Shown here in pieces: positions 1-5,967 of a DNA stretch of 9,152 nt. Position 1 is the stretch's first letter. Each line of letters opens with the position of its first letter. The stretch is taken from contig JADHTD010000093.1 of assembly GCA_016776525.1 (NCBI GenBank), positions 1 through 9,152 on the forward strand, written 5' to 3'. The notes under the pieces are model-generated. The model saw nothing but the letters and a program-made list of their open reading frames with translations, was not told the origin of the DNA and did not search any database. The DNA comes from Rhodospirillales bacterium (GTDB lineage: Bacteria > Pseudomonadota > Alphaproteobacteria > Rhodospirillales > JADHTD01). Position numbers and translations under genes: made by a program.

Positions 1-522
1 TATAAAATTAGGATCGGTCATAGTGGCGTTGGCAGCTCAACCCATCTGATCAGCGTGATCATGCAGAACATGACCGGCTGTAAGGCGACCCTGATTCCGT
101 TGAAACGCAATTCGCCGCTTTTGAGTGGTGAAATCCATGCCATGGCGGAAGTTCTGACCGCAGCGGTACGGCTCTGGAAGGCCAAAAAGTTCAATATTAT
201 TGTGCACATGACCGGCAAAAAGAATGCCGTTATTCCAGACGTCCCCACCATGCAAGACATGGGTTATGATATCGCCTTCGATCACTTCCGCGGTGTCAGC
301 GTCCCCAAGGGTACACCTGAAGCCATCAAGGCAAAGATTGCGGACGCCATTATGAAGGCAGCCAAGTCGAAGTCATTTATGGCACTTGCCAAGTCAAAAG
401 GATTCACCGTGGACCCAACCGGACCCGTGGAATTCGAAAAGATGCTGGCGAAACGCAACAAGATCGTCGCCGACATTATGAAAGACGCTGGAATCTACCG
501 GTCCAAGAAATTCAAAGACTAG
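1..522 (+). CDS. tctC: TctC-family (Bug) solute-binding protein, 5' end missing
   Basis: This is the C-terminal 173 residues of a periplasmic solute-binding protein of the tripartite tricarboxylate transporter family. Frame 1 is open from base 1, so the gene begins before the window; an internal GTG at 55 is not the start. Visible family marks are a GSGxGSSTHL-like turn (GHSGVGSSTHL) at the left edge, the PDVPTMQDMGYD block, then FRGVSVPKGTP and a helical C-terminus. These match the usual 'PDVPTlaEaG... aPkGtP' pattern of TctC/Bug proteins. The family normally captures carboxylates such as citrate, aromatic acids or dicarboxylates in the periplasm and passes them to TctA/TctB; the ligand here cannot be told. 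The segment before PDVPT (residues about 35-65) is divergent from the common 'vPYKGGgpa' form. The signal peptide and N-lobe lie outside the window. tctB follows about 100 nt downstream. Confidence 0.9.
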   Translation, partial: YKIRIGHSGVGSSTHLISVIMQNMTGCKATLIPLKRNSPLLSGEIHAMAEVLTAAVRLWKAKKFNIIVHMTGKKNAVIPDVPTMQDMGYDIAFDHFRGVSVPKGTPEAIKAKIADAIMKAAKSKSFMALAKSKGFTVDPTGPVEFEKMLAKRNKIVADIMKDAGIYRSKKFKD

Positions 523-566
523 TATATTCCTCTAAGTAACGTGGGGCGACAATTCCTTGATCTTTA

Positions 567-598
567 GGGGATCGGCGTCCCCGTTCTTCCTTTTTTTT
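567..598 (+). terminator. Terminator-like hairpin and T tract between tctC and tctB
   Basis: GGGGAT (567-572) can pair with GTCCCC (577-582) around a CGGC loop, giving six pairs of which one is G-T. A pyrimidine stretch follows that ends in eight T at 591-598. This has the shape of an intrinsic terminator. Because tctB and tctA follow on the same strand, it would act as a partial terminator or mRNA 3'-end stabiliser, leaving more binding-protein than permease message. The T run starts eight bases after the stem, which weakens the call. It also argues against a tctB start at 557, upstream of the hairpin. Confidence 0.45.
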
Positions 599-622
599 CG
601 TCTTTACAGTGAGATATACATC

Positions 623-1096
623 GTGGCTCTGCGTAACATCATTGGTGCAATCGCTATACTGATCTTCGCCCTTTGGTATGGAGACCTTGCCACCGTCCTG
701 CCAAAGCGTGATATGGGGGATGGATCACCGGGTCCTCAATTCTTCCCGTACCTGATTACCATCATGATGCTGTTCTTTAGCGGCATCCTCTTGATTCAGG
801 GGTTGAGAGGCATCCGGGGGATTTCCGGCATTGCCGACCTTTTGCCGAAAGATAAAGAATACAACCTCATGAAGCCTATAGGCGGCATTTTGTTGATCGG
901 CCTCTATTTCGGCATGCTGAAATTATTTGGCTTTTTGTGGTGCACGCCGTTCTTTTTTGCCGGCCTGATGTGGATCAACGGCGAGCGTCGGCCAAAGATT
1001 GTTCTCGGCCTCTCCATCGTCGTTCCCCTCTTTTTGTACTTTCTATTTCGCGATATTTTCCTGCTCCCGCTGCCGCAGGGAAGCCTCCTAGGATGA
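623..1096 (+). CDS. tctB: TctB-family small membrane subunit of tripartite tricarboxylate transporter
   Basis: This is the small integral-membrane subunit that works with TctA in proton- or sodium-coupled uptake of the ligand delivered by TctC. From the GTG at 623 the protein has 157 residues, the usual size for TctB. About four hydrophobic segments are seen near residues 5-24, 40-61, 84-118 and 126-146. The GSPGPQFFPYL block (34-44) and the C-terminal LPLPQG are typical of the family. An in-frame TTG at 557 would add 22 residues, but it has no clear ribosome site and sits before the intergenic hairpin. The GTG has a GTGAG sequence about 9 nt upstream, so 623 is preferred, though not certain. 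Its stop lies 7 nt before the tctA ATG, so the two are surely co-transcribed. Confidence 0.88.
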   Translation: MALRNIIGAIAILIFALWYGDLATVLPKRDMGDGSPGPQFFPYLITIMMLFFSGILLIQGLRGIRGISGIADLLPKDKEYNLMKPIGGILLIGLYFGMLKLFGFLWCTPFFFAGLMWINGERRPKIVLGLSIVVPLFLYFLFRDIFLLPLPQGSLLG

Positions 1097-1103
1097 CCAG
1101 ACA

Positions 1104-2600
1104 ATGAATGTAGACATGATCCAGGGCTTTTTCATGGCGCTCGCGCCAACCAGCATTATGGCGACTCTGTTTGGCGCCTTTATGGGGCTGATTTGCGGGA
1201 TGATGCCCGGCATGACGACCAGCGCGGGTATCATCATTCTGTTCCCGCTGACATTTATTCTCGACCCGACCACCGCTGTCGCCCTTCTCCTGGGCGTCTT
1301 TGCGGGCGGCATGACAGGGGGCAGCTTCTCGGCCATCCTGATCAATATCCCGGGATCACCTTCCGCCTCGGCAACCTTGGTCGATGGACATCCGTTGACC
1401 CAGAAAGGCGAAGCGGGAAGAGCCTTGGGGATTTCCATTATTTCCGGCCTTACGGGTGGGATTTTCTCGTTCCTCTGTCTTTTATTGATCGCGCCTCAAC
1501 TGACAAAAGTCGCTCTTCAGTTCAGGTCGGCGGATCTGTTCGGGCTTGTCTTTTTCGGCATGTCCGTTGTTTCCGCCTTCGCGGCAAAATCGATTGTCAA
1601 AGGCTTGCTGTCCGTGGCTCTGGGGTTGGTGGTTATCACCGTCGGCATGGACCCTGTGGTGGGAACGGCCCGTTATTCCTTCGACAACACCAACATGCTG
1701 GCCGGAATCCATTTCATCCCGGCACTGATCGGGCTGTTTGCCATCCCGGAAATCGTTAAGGTCCTGGGGGAAGGTGAAGTCCGCAAAAGCGCCAAGAAGT
1801 TCGGCCGGGTCCTGCCCAGTTGGAAGGATATCAAAACCATCCGTTTGCCGGTCTCCATTGGCTCCGTCATCGGCACTTTTATCGGCATCTTGCCGGGTGC
1901 CGGCGGACCCATCGCGGTCTTTATCGCCTATGACTACGCTAAGAAAGCCAGCAAAAATTCCAAGGAATTCGGCAAAGGGTGTATTGAGGGCGTCGCCGCA
2001 CCGGAATCGGCAAACAGTTCTATTGCCGGCGGAGCCCTGGTGCCAATGATGACACTGGGCATACCGGGCGACCCGATTACGGCGATCCTGATCGGCGCGC
2101 TGATCGTGCATGGCATGACGCCGGGCCCGCTGCTTTTTGTGGAACAAGGACCCTTTGCGTACTCAGTGCTGTTTTCTTATTTCGTCGCGATATGCTCCAC
2201 CGCCACGGTTGCCTTCCTGGGCTTGCGCATAATCGTCAAATTGTTGAGCATCCCGCGTTCTGTGCTGCTGCCGCTGATCATCGCCTTGTGCGTCCTGGGC
2301 ACCTATGCGCTGCGCAATTCGTTCTTCGATATTTACGTGATGCTGTTTTTCGGCCTGCTGGCGATTTTCGCAAAATGGCTTGATATGCCCGTTGTGCCGC
2401 TCTTGCTGGCTCTCGTGCTGGGGCCGCAGTTGGAGGAACACCTGCGGGTCGCTCTAACGTCTTCACGGGGCGATATTTCCATTTTGTATACCTCACCGTG
2501 GTGCTTATTCTTCCTGTGTCTCTCGGTGATATCGTTCGCCTGGCCCTTCTTCCTCGAATGGTGGGCGCGGGCGAAGGCCAAACGGCAGCCGCAAGCGTGA
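1104..2600 (+). CDS. tctA: TctA-family large membrane subunit of tripartite tricarboxylate transporter
   Basis: This is the main transport subunit (Pfam TctA family), 498 residues, the normal length. It is highly hydrophobic throughout, consistent with about 10-12 membrane spans. Family signatures in order are GMMPGM (residues 32-37), INIPGSPSASATLVDGHPL (80-98) followed by KGEAGRALGI, a second glycine-rich block ILPGAGGPIAVFIAYDYAKK near 260-280, and PESANSSIAGG...LGIPGD near 300-323. The two glycine/proline-rich loops mark the internal repeat of the fold. The ATG at 1104 has AGGA at 1090-1093 as ribosome site, overlapping the end of tctB. The charged tail ends EWWARAKAKRQPQA. It is the last gene of the tct operon; a hairpin lies 41 nt after the stop. 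The substrate is unknown. Confidence 0.96.
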   Translation: MNVDMIQGFFMALAPTSIMATLFGAFMGLICGMMPGMTTSAGIIILFPLTFILDPTTAVALLLGVFAGGMTGGSFSAILINIPGSPSASATLVDGHPLTQKGEAGRALGISIISGLTGGIFSFLCLLLIAPQLTKVALQFRSADLFGLVFFGMSVVSAFAAKSIVKGLLSVALGLVVITVGMDPVVGTARYSFDNTNMLAGIHFIPALIGLFAIPEIVKVLGEGEVRKSAKKFGRVLPSWKDIKTIRLPVSIGSVIGTFIGILPGAGGPIAVFIAYDYAKKASKNSKEFGKGCIEGVAAPESANSSIAGGALVPMMTLGIPGDPITAILIGALIVHGMTPGPLLFVEQGPFAYSVLFSYFVAICSTATVAFLGLRIIVKLLSIPRSVLLPLIIALCVLGTYALRNSFFDIYVMLFFGLLAIFAKWLDMPVVPLLLALVLGPQLEEHLRVALTSSRGDISILYTSPWCLFFLCLSVISFAWPFFLEWWARAKAKRQPQA

Positions 2601-2641
2601 TCTGAGAGCCATTTCAGTTTAAGGCTTGTATTAAAGTTATT

Positions 2642-2665
2642 GTCCGCTTCTGGCTATAAGCGGAC
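2642..2665 (+). terminator. Hairpin after tctA (also repeat copy 1)
   Basis: GTCCGCTT (2642-2649) and AAGCGGAC (2658-2665) form a perfect 8-bp inverted repeat with an 8-nt loop, followed by TCTTT. It lies 41 nt past the tctA stop and is the best candidate for ending the tct transcript. The T tract is short, so the end may be Rho-dependent or the hairpin may only protect the 3' end. It is also the first of two related palindromic repeats. Confidence 0.5.
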
Positions 2666-2712
2666 TCTTTCAGCATTTGATGTTTATGTCTGCTTTTGAG
2701 GTGATAGCGGAC
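2642..2712. repeat. Two diverged copies of a palindromic intergenic repeat
   Basis: Copy 1 spans 2642-2665 (GTCCGCTT...AAGCGGAC). Copy 2 spans 2688-2712 (GTCTGCT...AGCGGAC, seven pairs with one G-T). Copy starts are 46 bases apart. Both share the frame GTCYGCTTYTG...AGCGGAC, and similarity continues weakly into a CTTT...CAGCA tail after each copy. Two hairpin copies of the same motif side by side are typical of REP-like dispersed elements in bacterial intergenic DNA. I recall similar GTC(C/T)GCTT...AGCGGAC motifs between genes in proteobacteria, but this is memory, not a search result. No third copy is seen in the window. Confidence 0.55.
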
Positions 2713-2800
2713 GGCTTTGAGTCAGCAATACGGTTAAGTGAGTTGAAAGATTGCCTGCCTCCGACCGTTTTGGAATCCCGACCGTCAGGGAGATAAACGG

Positions 2801-2857
2801 TCAGCCCCCTCCCCGGGTGAGGTCGGCCTGAATTTCACCCTGATCGGAAAACGGTTC
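2801..2857 (-). pseudogene. Possible 3' remnant of a VOC-gene paralogue
   Basis: On the minus strand, copy A of the direct repeat still reads in the same frame as the VOC protein tail. It gives EPFSDQGEIQADLTR plus three glycines and a TGA at 2803-2801, against EPFSDQAEIQADRTR in the intact protein. The frame is closed upstream by a TGA at 2872-2870, so only about 20 codons remain. This fits the end of a duplicated VOC gene whose body is gone. With so short a match a non-coding shared element is also possible. Confidence 0.3.
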
Positions 2858-2858
2858 G
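2813..2858. repeat. 46-bp direct repeat, copy A (downstream of chemoreceptor)
   Basis: The stretch from CCGGGTGAGGTCGGCC to GGAAAACGGTTCG matches 4542-4587 at 43 of 46 positions, in the same orientation. Copy B is coding: it is the 3' end of the VOC gene. Copy A lies just after the chemoreceptor stop in a region with no intact gene. The two copies flank the chemoreceptor and its promoter region. Confidence 0.8.
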
Positions 2859-2867
2859 TCAGCCGTT
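2848..2867 (-). terminator. Weak terminator candidate for the chemoreceptor gene
   Basis: On the minus strand AACGG and CCGTT (2867-2863 and 2854-2850) can pair around an 8-nt loop, with the TTTT at 2851-2848 partly inside the stem. It begins 13 nt after the chemoreceptor stop. The stem is only five pairs, so this is a weak call. A second small inverted repeat, GACCGT (2780-2785) with ACGGTC (2797-2802), lies further on. Confidence 0.25.
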
Positions 2868-2880
2868 CGTCATTGCTGCT

Positions 2881-4218
2881 TTAGTCGTCTATCAAGTCAT
2901 CCAATAGGCGGACAACTTCTTTCGAATACTCGGCAACGCGGTTAATTTCCGCCAGGGCCCCCTCAAGATCGCCATCCTCGTACAGATGCGCCGCTTCGAT
3001 ACCGTGTCTGTGGACCGCATCGTGCGGGGTGACCATGGCGGTAAAAGCAGGATTGTCGCGGATCTTCGGATCTTTGATTGTATCGTACCATTTGCCGAGC
3101 CGGCACTGATGGTGGTCTGCCAGTTCCTGCGGGTTGAGACGCACCCGGCCAACCATCATTTCGGCCAGTTTCTTTTTCCAGATAATGTGGTCGGACTTGG
3201 CGCGGTAAATGGTCATATCGGGGATTTGTTTTGTCAGCAGGGCATCAAGACAGTTGATCAGTTCTTCGTCCGTATTGGCAAGGAAATCAACAATCGTTTC
3301 AATTTGGCTTACGTTCTTGGACGTCATGTCTGCAATGGTGGTGATGCCTTTTGCCACTTCGTTGGAGGCCTCGGTCTGTTCGCCGAGAATGACGGCGATT
3401 TCTTCCATCTTGGTGGTGACGCCGATTACCTGGTTCGACATGTTCTGCATTTCTTCGCCGGTATTGGAAATAACGACGAGTCCGTCGTTGACGGCTTTCG
3501 ACCCCTGTTCCATGGAAGTAACAATGCCATCCATCTCTTGACGCAGGTTATCAATGCGTTCGCGGATATTCTCGGTGGCGTTCGAAGTCTGGTTCGACAG
3601 GTTCTTCACTTCCGAGGCAACGACCGCGAAGCCTTTACCGGCTTCTCCGGCGCGGGCTGCCTCGATCGTGGCGTTGAGGGCCAGCAGATTGGTTTGCTTG
3701 GCGATGGCGTCGATTTGTTCGACGATCTCGCCGATTTTCTCGGATGCTGCGGCCAGGGTCTGTACCTGACCCGTCGCCGTGCTGACGGCGTCGGCAATAT
3801 TCTGCATGGTGCTGACGGCCTTTTCGGCGGCGTTTACACCTTTGTCGGCGGAAGCCCGAACGTTGCTGGCTTCCTCGGCCGCACCTTCACTGTTACGGGC
3901 GATTTCATGAACCGAAGCGACCATCTCTTCGGCGGCCGAGGCGATAGTTTGACTGAGTTTGTCGACTTCCCGGGTATCGCGGATCATACCTGCGGCAGAG
4001 GTGACGGCTTCATTGAGGTTGATTGACATGGAAACCAACCGGATGAGTTCATCCTTGCCGTCCTTCTGATTGGCAGTGGCGATCTCTTTGATCCGAACCC
4101 CTAAGCTATCGAAACCTGCCGGAATATCCTCGAAGGCGCCTTCTGCAAGCAAATCGAGGGCCGTCTCGATGTCATCCCTTGGGGTTTCTTTGATGCTGTT
4201 TTGTGTGATCTGATCCAT
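2881..4218 (-). CDS. Soluble methyl-accepting chemotaxis protein with C-terminal CZB zinc-binding domain
   Basis: This is a cytoplasmic chemoreceptor that would signal to CheA/CheW. Numbering is from the ATG at 4218 (445 residues). No signal peptide or membrane segment is present. Residues about 75-315 are a long heptad-rich coiled coil. It contains the universal hairpin tip QTNLLALNATIEAARAGEAG starting at residue 175, followed by GKGFAVVASEVKNLS. The C-terminus (about 335-445) is a CZB domain with the ligand set H344 (SDHIIWK), C372 (CRLGKWYD), H399 and H403 (HDAVH). CZB domains bind zinc and in studied cases sense zinc or oxidants such as hypochlorous acid. The first 65 residues are acidic and show no known sensor. 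The 4218 start is chosen because AGGAG lies 7 nt upstream; a GTG at 4242 would add eight residues but would include that site. It is monocistronic and no other che gene is present. Confidence 0.95.
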   Translation of the reverse strand: MDQITQNSIKETPRDDIETALDLLAEGAFEDIPAGFDSLGVRIKEIATANQKDGKDELIRLVSMSINLNEAVTSAAGMIRDTREVDKLSQTIASAAEEMVASVHEIARNSEGAAEEASNVRASADKGVNAAEKAVSTMQNIADAVSTATGQVQTLAAASEKIGEIVEQIDAIAKQTNLLALNATIEAARAGEAGKGFAVVASEVKNLSNQTSNATENIRERIDNLRQEMDGIVTSMEQGSKAVNDGLVVISNTGEEMQNMSNQVIGVTTKMEEIAVILGEQTEASNEVAKGITTIADMTSKNVSQIETIVDFLANTDEELINCLDALLTKQIPDMTIYRAKSDHIIWKKKLAEMMVGRVRLNPQELADHHQCRLGKWYDTIKDPKIRDNPAFTAMVTPHDAVHRHGIEAAHLYEDGDLEGALAEINRVAEYSKEVVRLLDDLIDD

Positions 4219-4304
4219 TGGTATGCTCCTAATCATCAACACCTTAAGTGCTGCTCAAAATAATATTAATAAAATCTAATATGCTTTGATGGCCGCGGCG
4301 TTTC

Positions 4305-4318
4305 TGTGATATTTCACA
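4305..4318. promoter_or_regulatory. Palindrome TGTGA-N4-TCACA upstream of chemoreceptor gene
   Basis: TGTGA (4305-4309) and TCACA (4314-4318) are perfect inverted half-sites separated by TATT, set in A/T-rich DNA 87 bases before the chemoreceptor ATG. The arms resemble CRP half-sites, but the spacer is 4 rather than 6, so it is not a canonical CRP box. It could be an operator for another dimeric regulator. It lies just downstream of the -10-like sequence at 4323-4328. Confidence 0.35.
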
Positions 4319-4322
4319 TAAT

Positions 4323-4350
4323 TTAATAGCCATATAAAACTTATGGGTAA
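4323..4350 (-). promoter_or_regulatory. Possible sigma-70-like promoter for the chemoreceptor gene
   Basis: On the minus strand TTACCC (4350-4345) and TATTAA (4328-4323) are spaced by 16 nt. They match the -35 and -10 consensus at only three and four of six positions. If used, transcription would start near 4316, inside the TGTGA...TCACA palindrome, leaving a leader of about 100 nt. Several other A/T-rich hexamers nearer the gene, such as TAATAT near 4270, could serve instead. Confidence 0.25.
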
Positions 4351-4497
4351 TGATCCTTAGCAGATGGGGATTAATCGTTATCGGTTCAAGATAAAAAGGG
4401 GGCGTTACGCCTATGAATCGGGAATTGGCCTGTTATGGCCGATGGGCAGCGTCCGGAATTTCGGATCACTGGCAACAGCAACCTCCGGGAGGCCTTT

Positions 4498-4524
4498 AAA
4501 ACGGCAGGTCGTCAGGCCTTGCCG
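4498..4524 (-). terminator. Terminator candidate for yaaA-rraA-VOC operon
   Basis: Starting 5 nt past the VOC stop on the minus strand, CGGCA-A-GG pairs with CCTGCCG (seven pairs with one bulged A, 8-nt loop), and TTTT follows directly at 4501-4498. This is the layout of a modest intrinsic terminator. A competing hairpin, CCGGACG (4522-4528) with CGTCCGG (4539-4545), overlaps the stop codon and would exclude it. Confidence 0.45.
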
Positions 4525-4529
4525 GACGC

Positions 4530-5417
4530 TTAACCGTCCGTCCGGGTGCGGTCGGCCTGAATTTCCGCCTGATCGGAAAACGGTTCGCTCTCCAAGGGCC
4601 AGCGGTTGACCAGCGGGCGCATGAAGTCCGGGTGGTGGAGGCTGCGGGTTTCGTGATTGAGGCCTAATAGCACCTCATTGCTGCCGGGGTCGGCGATGGC
4701 GGTGAAGAAAAAAGCGTCATCCCGGTCGCCGCTGCCGCCGGTCAGGTTCCGTTTTTCCATCTCCCGGCGCACGGCGTTAAAGCCGGTCACATACAGGCAG
4801 ACATGGTGGCTGAAAAGGTCATAGTCGTCCAACTGCCGTTCCCGGAAATTGAGGCTCTGGTGCGGGCCAAAAGTGACCACCGCCGCCGCTTCCCCCTGGA
4901 TGGCGGTGACCTCGGCCGGGGCTGCGAGCAATTCCCGGTAGAAGGCTGCGATGCCCCCGGCCGTGCCGGGCGGCGCCGGGATATCGATATAGGCCAAGCC
5001 CAGCGGCCCGGTAAAGGGCAGCACACCGGGGCTGTGCAGGCGCAGCCGCACCCCGAAGGGCGAGGTTACCAGGGCGGTATCGCCCAACCCCTCATAGGCA
5101 TAGGGGGTGCCGTCGAAATGGCCGGCCCAGGCAATCCGCTCCAGGCGGGTTTTTATAGCGTCCAGGTCGGGGATAATGAGGCCGACTTCACCGTCGAAGG
5201 GCGGCGGCGCGTTACCCCGGCGCGGCAGGTGGAACTGTTGCAGGCCGATATTGACGCCCATGTTGAGGTGGTCGGTGCGTTTATAGGGATCGCGGGTCAG
5301 GCCCAGCCCGCCCATGAAGAAGACGGTCGCCAGGTCGTGGTCCGGCACTTCGAAATTGAAATGTTCCAGATGCACGATACCGCCCACTTCCGGGTCGGTG
5401 CGGCGATCAATACCCAT
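4530..5417 (-). CDS. Two-module VOC-superfamily (glyoxalase/extradiol dioxygenase-like) protein
   Basis: The 295-residue product has the double-module layout of the vicinal oxygen chelate superfamily, which includes glyoxalases, extradiol ring-cleavage dioxygenases and related metalloenzymes. Module 1 (about 14-130) starts with IVHLEHFNFEVPD, where H19 sits at the usual first metal-ligand position, followed by ATVFFMGGLGL. H63 (QQFHLP) is a likely second ligand. Module 2 (about 138-255) starts GLAYIDIP, with Y143 where a His would be expected, then IAAFYRELLAAP, a SHHVCLYV strand and NEVLLGL. The tail has HETRSLHHPDFMRPLVNRWP. No reaction can be assigned. The ATG at 5417 has GAGG 5 nt upstream and starts 24 nt after the rraA-like stop, so it is very likely in one operon with rraA and yaaA. 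Its last codons lie within copy B of the 46-bp repeat. Confidence 0.85.
   Translation of the reverse strand: MGIDRRTDPEVGGIVHLEHFNFEVPDHDLATVFFMGGLGLTRDPYKRTDHLNMGVNIGLQQFHLPRRGNAPPPFDGEVGLIIPDLDAIKTRLERIAWAGHFDGTPYAYEGLGDTALVTSPFGVRLRLHSPGVLPFTGPLGLAYIDIPAPPGTAGGIAAFYRELLAAPAEVTAIQGEAAAVVTFGPHQSLNFRERQLDDYDLFSHHVCLYVTGFNAVRREMEKRNLTGGSGDRDDAFFFTAIADPGSNEVLLGLNHETRSLHHPDFMRPLVNRWPLESEPFSDQAEIQADRTRTDG
4542..4587. repeat. 46-bp direct repeat, copy B (inside VOC gene 3' end)
   Basis: This copy matches 2813-2858 at 43 of 46 positions. It codes on the minus strand for the tail EPFSDQAEIQADRTR of the VOC protein, four residues before the stop. The two copies lie about 1.73 kb apart in the same orientation. 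Confidence 0.8.
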
Positions 5418-5441
5418 GACGGCCTCGCGGTCCGTGCCCCA

Positions 5442-5942
5442 TCAGCCGTGCACGGGGCCGGGGGTGACGATGACGCCGTCGTCGTCGGCATAGATGTAAT
5501 CACCCGGTTTGATGATAACGCCGCCGAAATGCAGGTTGAGGCTATCCTTGCCGGTATCGTCCCGGTACGGACGGCGGGGCGTCGTGCCGATCGCCTTGAC
5601 GCCGAAATCCAGGTCCCACATTTCGTGCTGGTCGCGGACACAGCCGTTGATGACGACCCCGGCCCAGCCTTCCTTCAGGGCCAGGGCGGCGACGTTGCCG
5701 CCGCACAGGGCCCGGCGGCGCGAACCGTGGCCGTCGATGACCAGCACCTTGCCTTTGCCGCCCCGTTCGAGGACACGGCTGACGACGATGTTGTCTTCGA
5801 GGGTTTCGATGGTCACCGCCTCGCCGTGGAAACAGCTGCGTTTGGCGTAATCCTTGAAGGCGATCTCGCAGACCTGGACGGTATCGGCATTGTCGTCACA
5901 GATATCGGCGGTGCGGATGATGTTGTTATTGTTTTCGGACAT
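5442..5942 (-). CDS. RraA-family protein, probable HMG/CHA-type aldolase-like enzyme
   Basis: The 166-residue product aligns along its whole length with the RraA family: SCFHGEAVTIETLEDN, GKGKVLVIDGHGSRRRAL, GGNVAALALKEGWAGVVINGCVRD, LDFGVKAIGTTP, NLHFGGVIIKPGDYIYADDDGVIVTP. The family includes RraA, the inhibitor of RNase E in E. coli, and 4-hydroxy-4-methyl-2-oxoglutarate / 4-carboxy-4-hydroxy-2-oxoadipate aldolases. This copy has R103-D104 after NGCV. The Arg-Asp pair is a mark of the aldolase branch, whereas E. coli RraA reads Arg-Gln there, so an enzyme is more likely than an RNase E regulator. The ATG at 5942 has a GGGGGA site about 10 nt upstream. The gene lies 25 nt after yaaA and 24 nt before the VOC gene, suggesting one transcript. 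The substrate is unproven. Confidence 0.9.
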   Translation of the reverse strand: MSENNNNIIRTADICDDNADTVQVCEIAFKDYAKRSCFHGEAVTIETLEDNIVVSRVLERGGKGKVLVIDGHGSRRRALCGGNVAALALKEGWAGVVINGCVRDQHEMWDLDFGVKAIGTTPRRPYRDDTGKDSLNLHFGGVIIKPGDYIYADDDGVIVTPGPVHG

Positions 5943-5967
5943 TTGGGCTTTCCCCCGTTGCGGTGGT

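Larger units (their letters stand above)
4219..4529. other. Intergenic region between chemoreceptor and VOC gene
   Basis: These 311 bases separate two minus-strand genes. The left part (4219-4360) is strikingly A/T-rich and holds the chemoreceptor ribosome site (AGGAG complement at 4226-4230), a possible promoter and a TGTGA-N4-TCACA palindrome. In the middle, ATTGGCC (4424-4430) and GGCCGAT (4437-4443) form a 7-pair hairpin with one G-T and no T tract. The right end holds the probable terminator of the VOC operon. A plus-strand open frame from 4364 to 4609 (81 codons) runs into the VOC gene on the opposite strand, has no ribosome site and shows no known family, so I do not call it a gene. 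Confidence 0.6.

Noticed and set aside
2986..4026. Plus-strand open frame of 346 codons opposite the chemoreceptor
   Set aside because: It is an antisense shadow of the conserved coiled-coil coding region, with repetitive Gly/Asp/Phe-rich translation and no ribosome site.
4305..4318. Canonical CRP or FNR site
   Set aside because: The half-sites look like CRP, but the spacer is 4 not 6, and the arms do not match TTGAT/ATCAA, so no named regulator is claimed.
2813..4587. Composite transposon or genomic island bounded by the 46-bp repeats
   Set aside because: There is no transposase, integrase, tRNA or terminal inverted repeat inside; the repeats alone do not support a mobile element call.
4364..4609. 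Plus-strand open frame of 81 codons between chemoreceptor and VOC gene
   Set aside because: It overlaps the VOC 3' end on the opposite strand, lacks a ribosome site and shows no domain.
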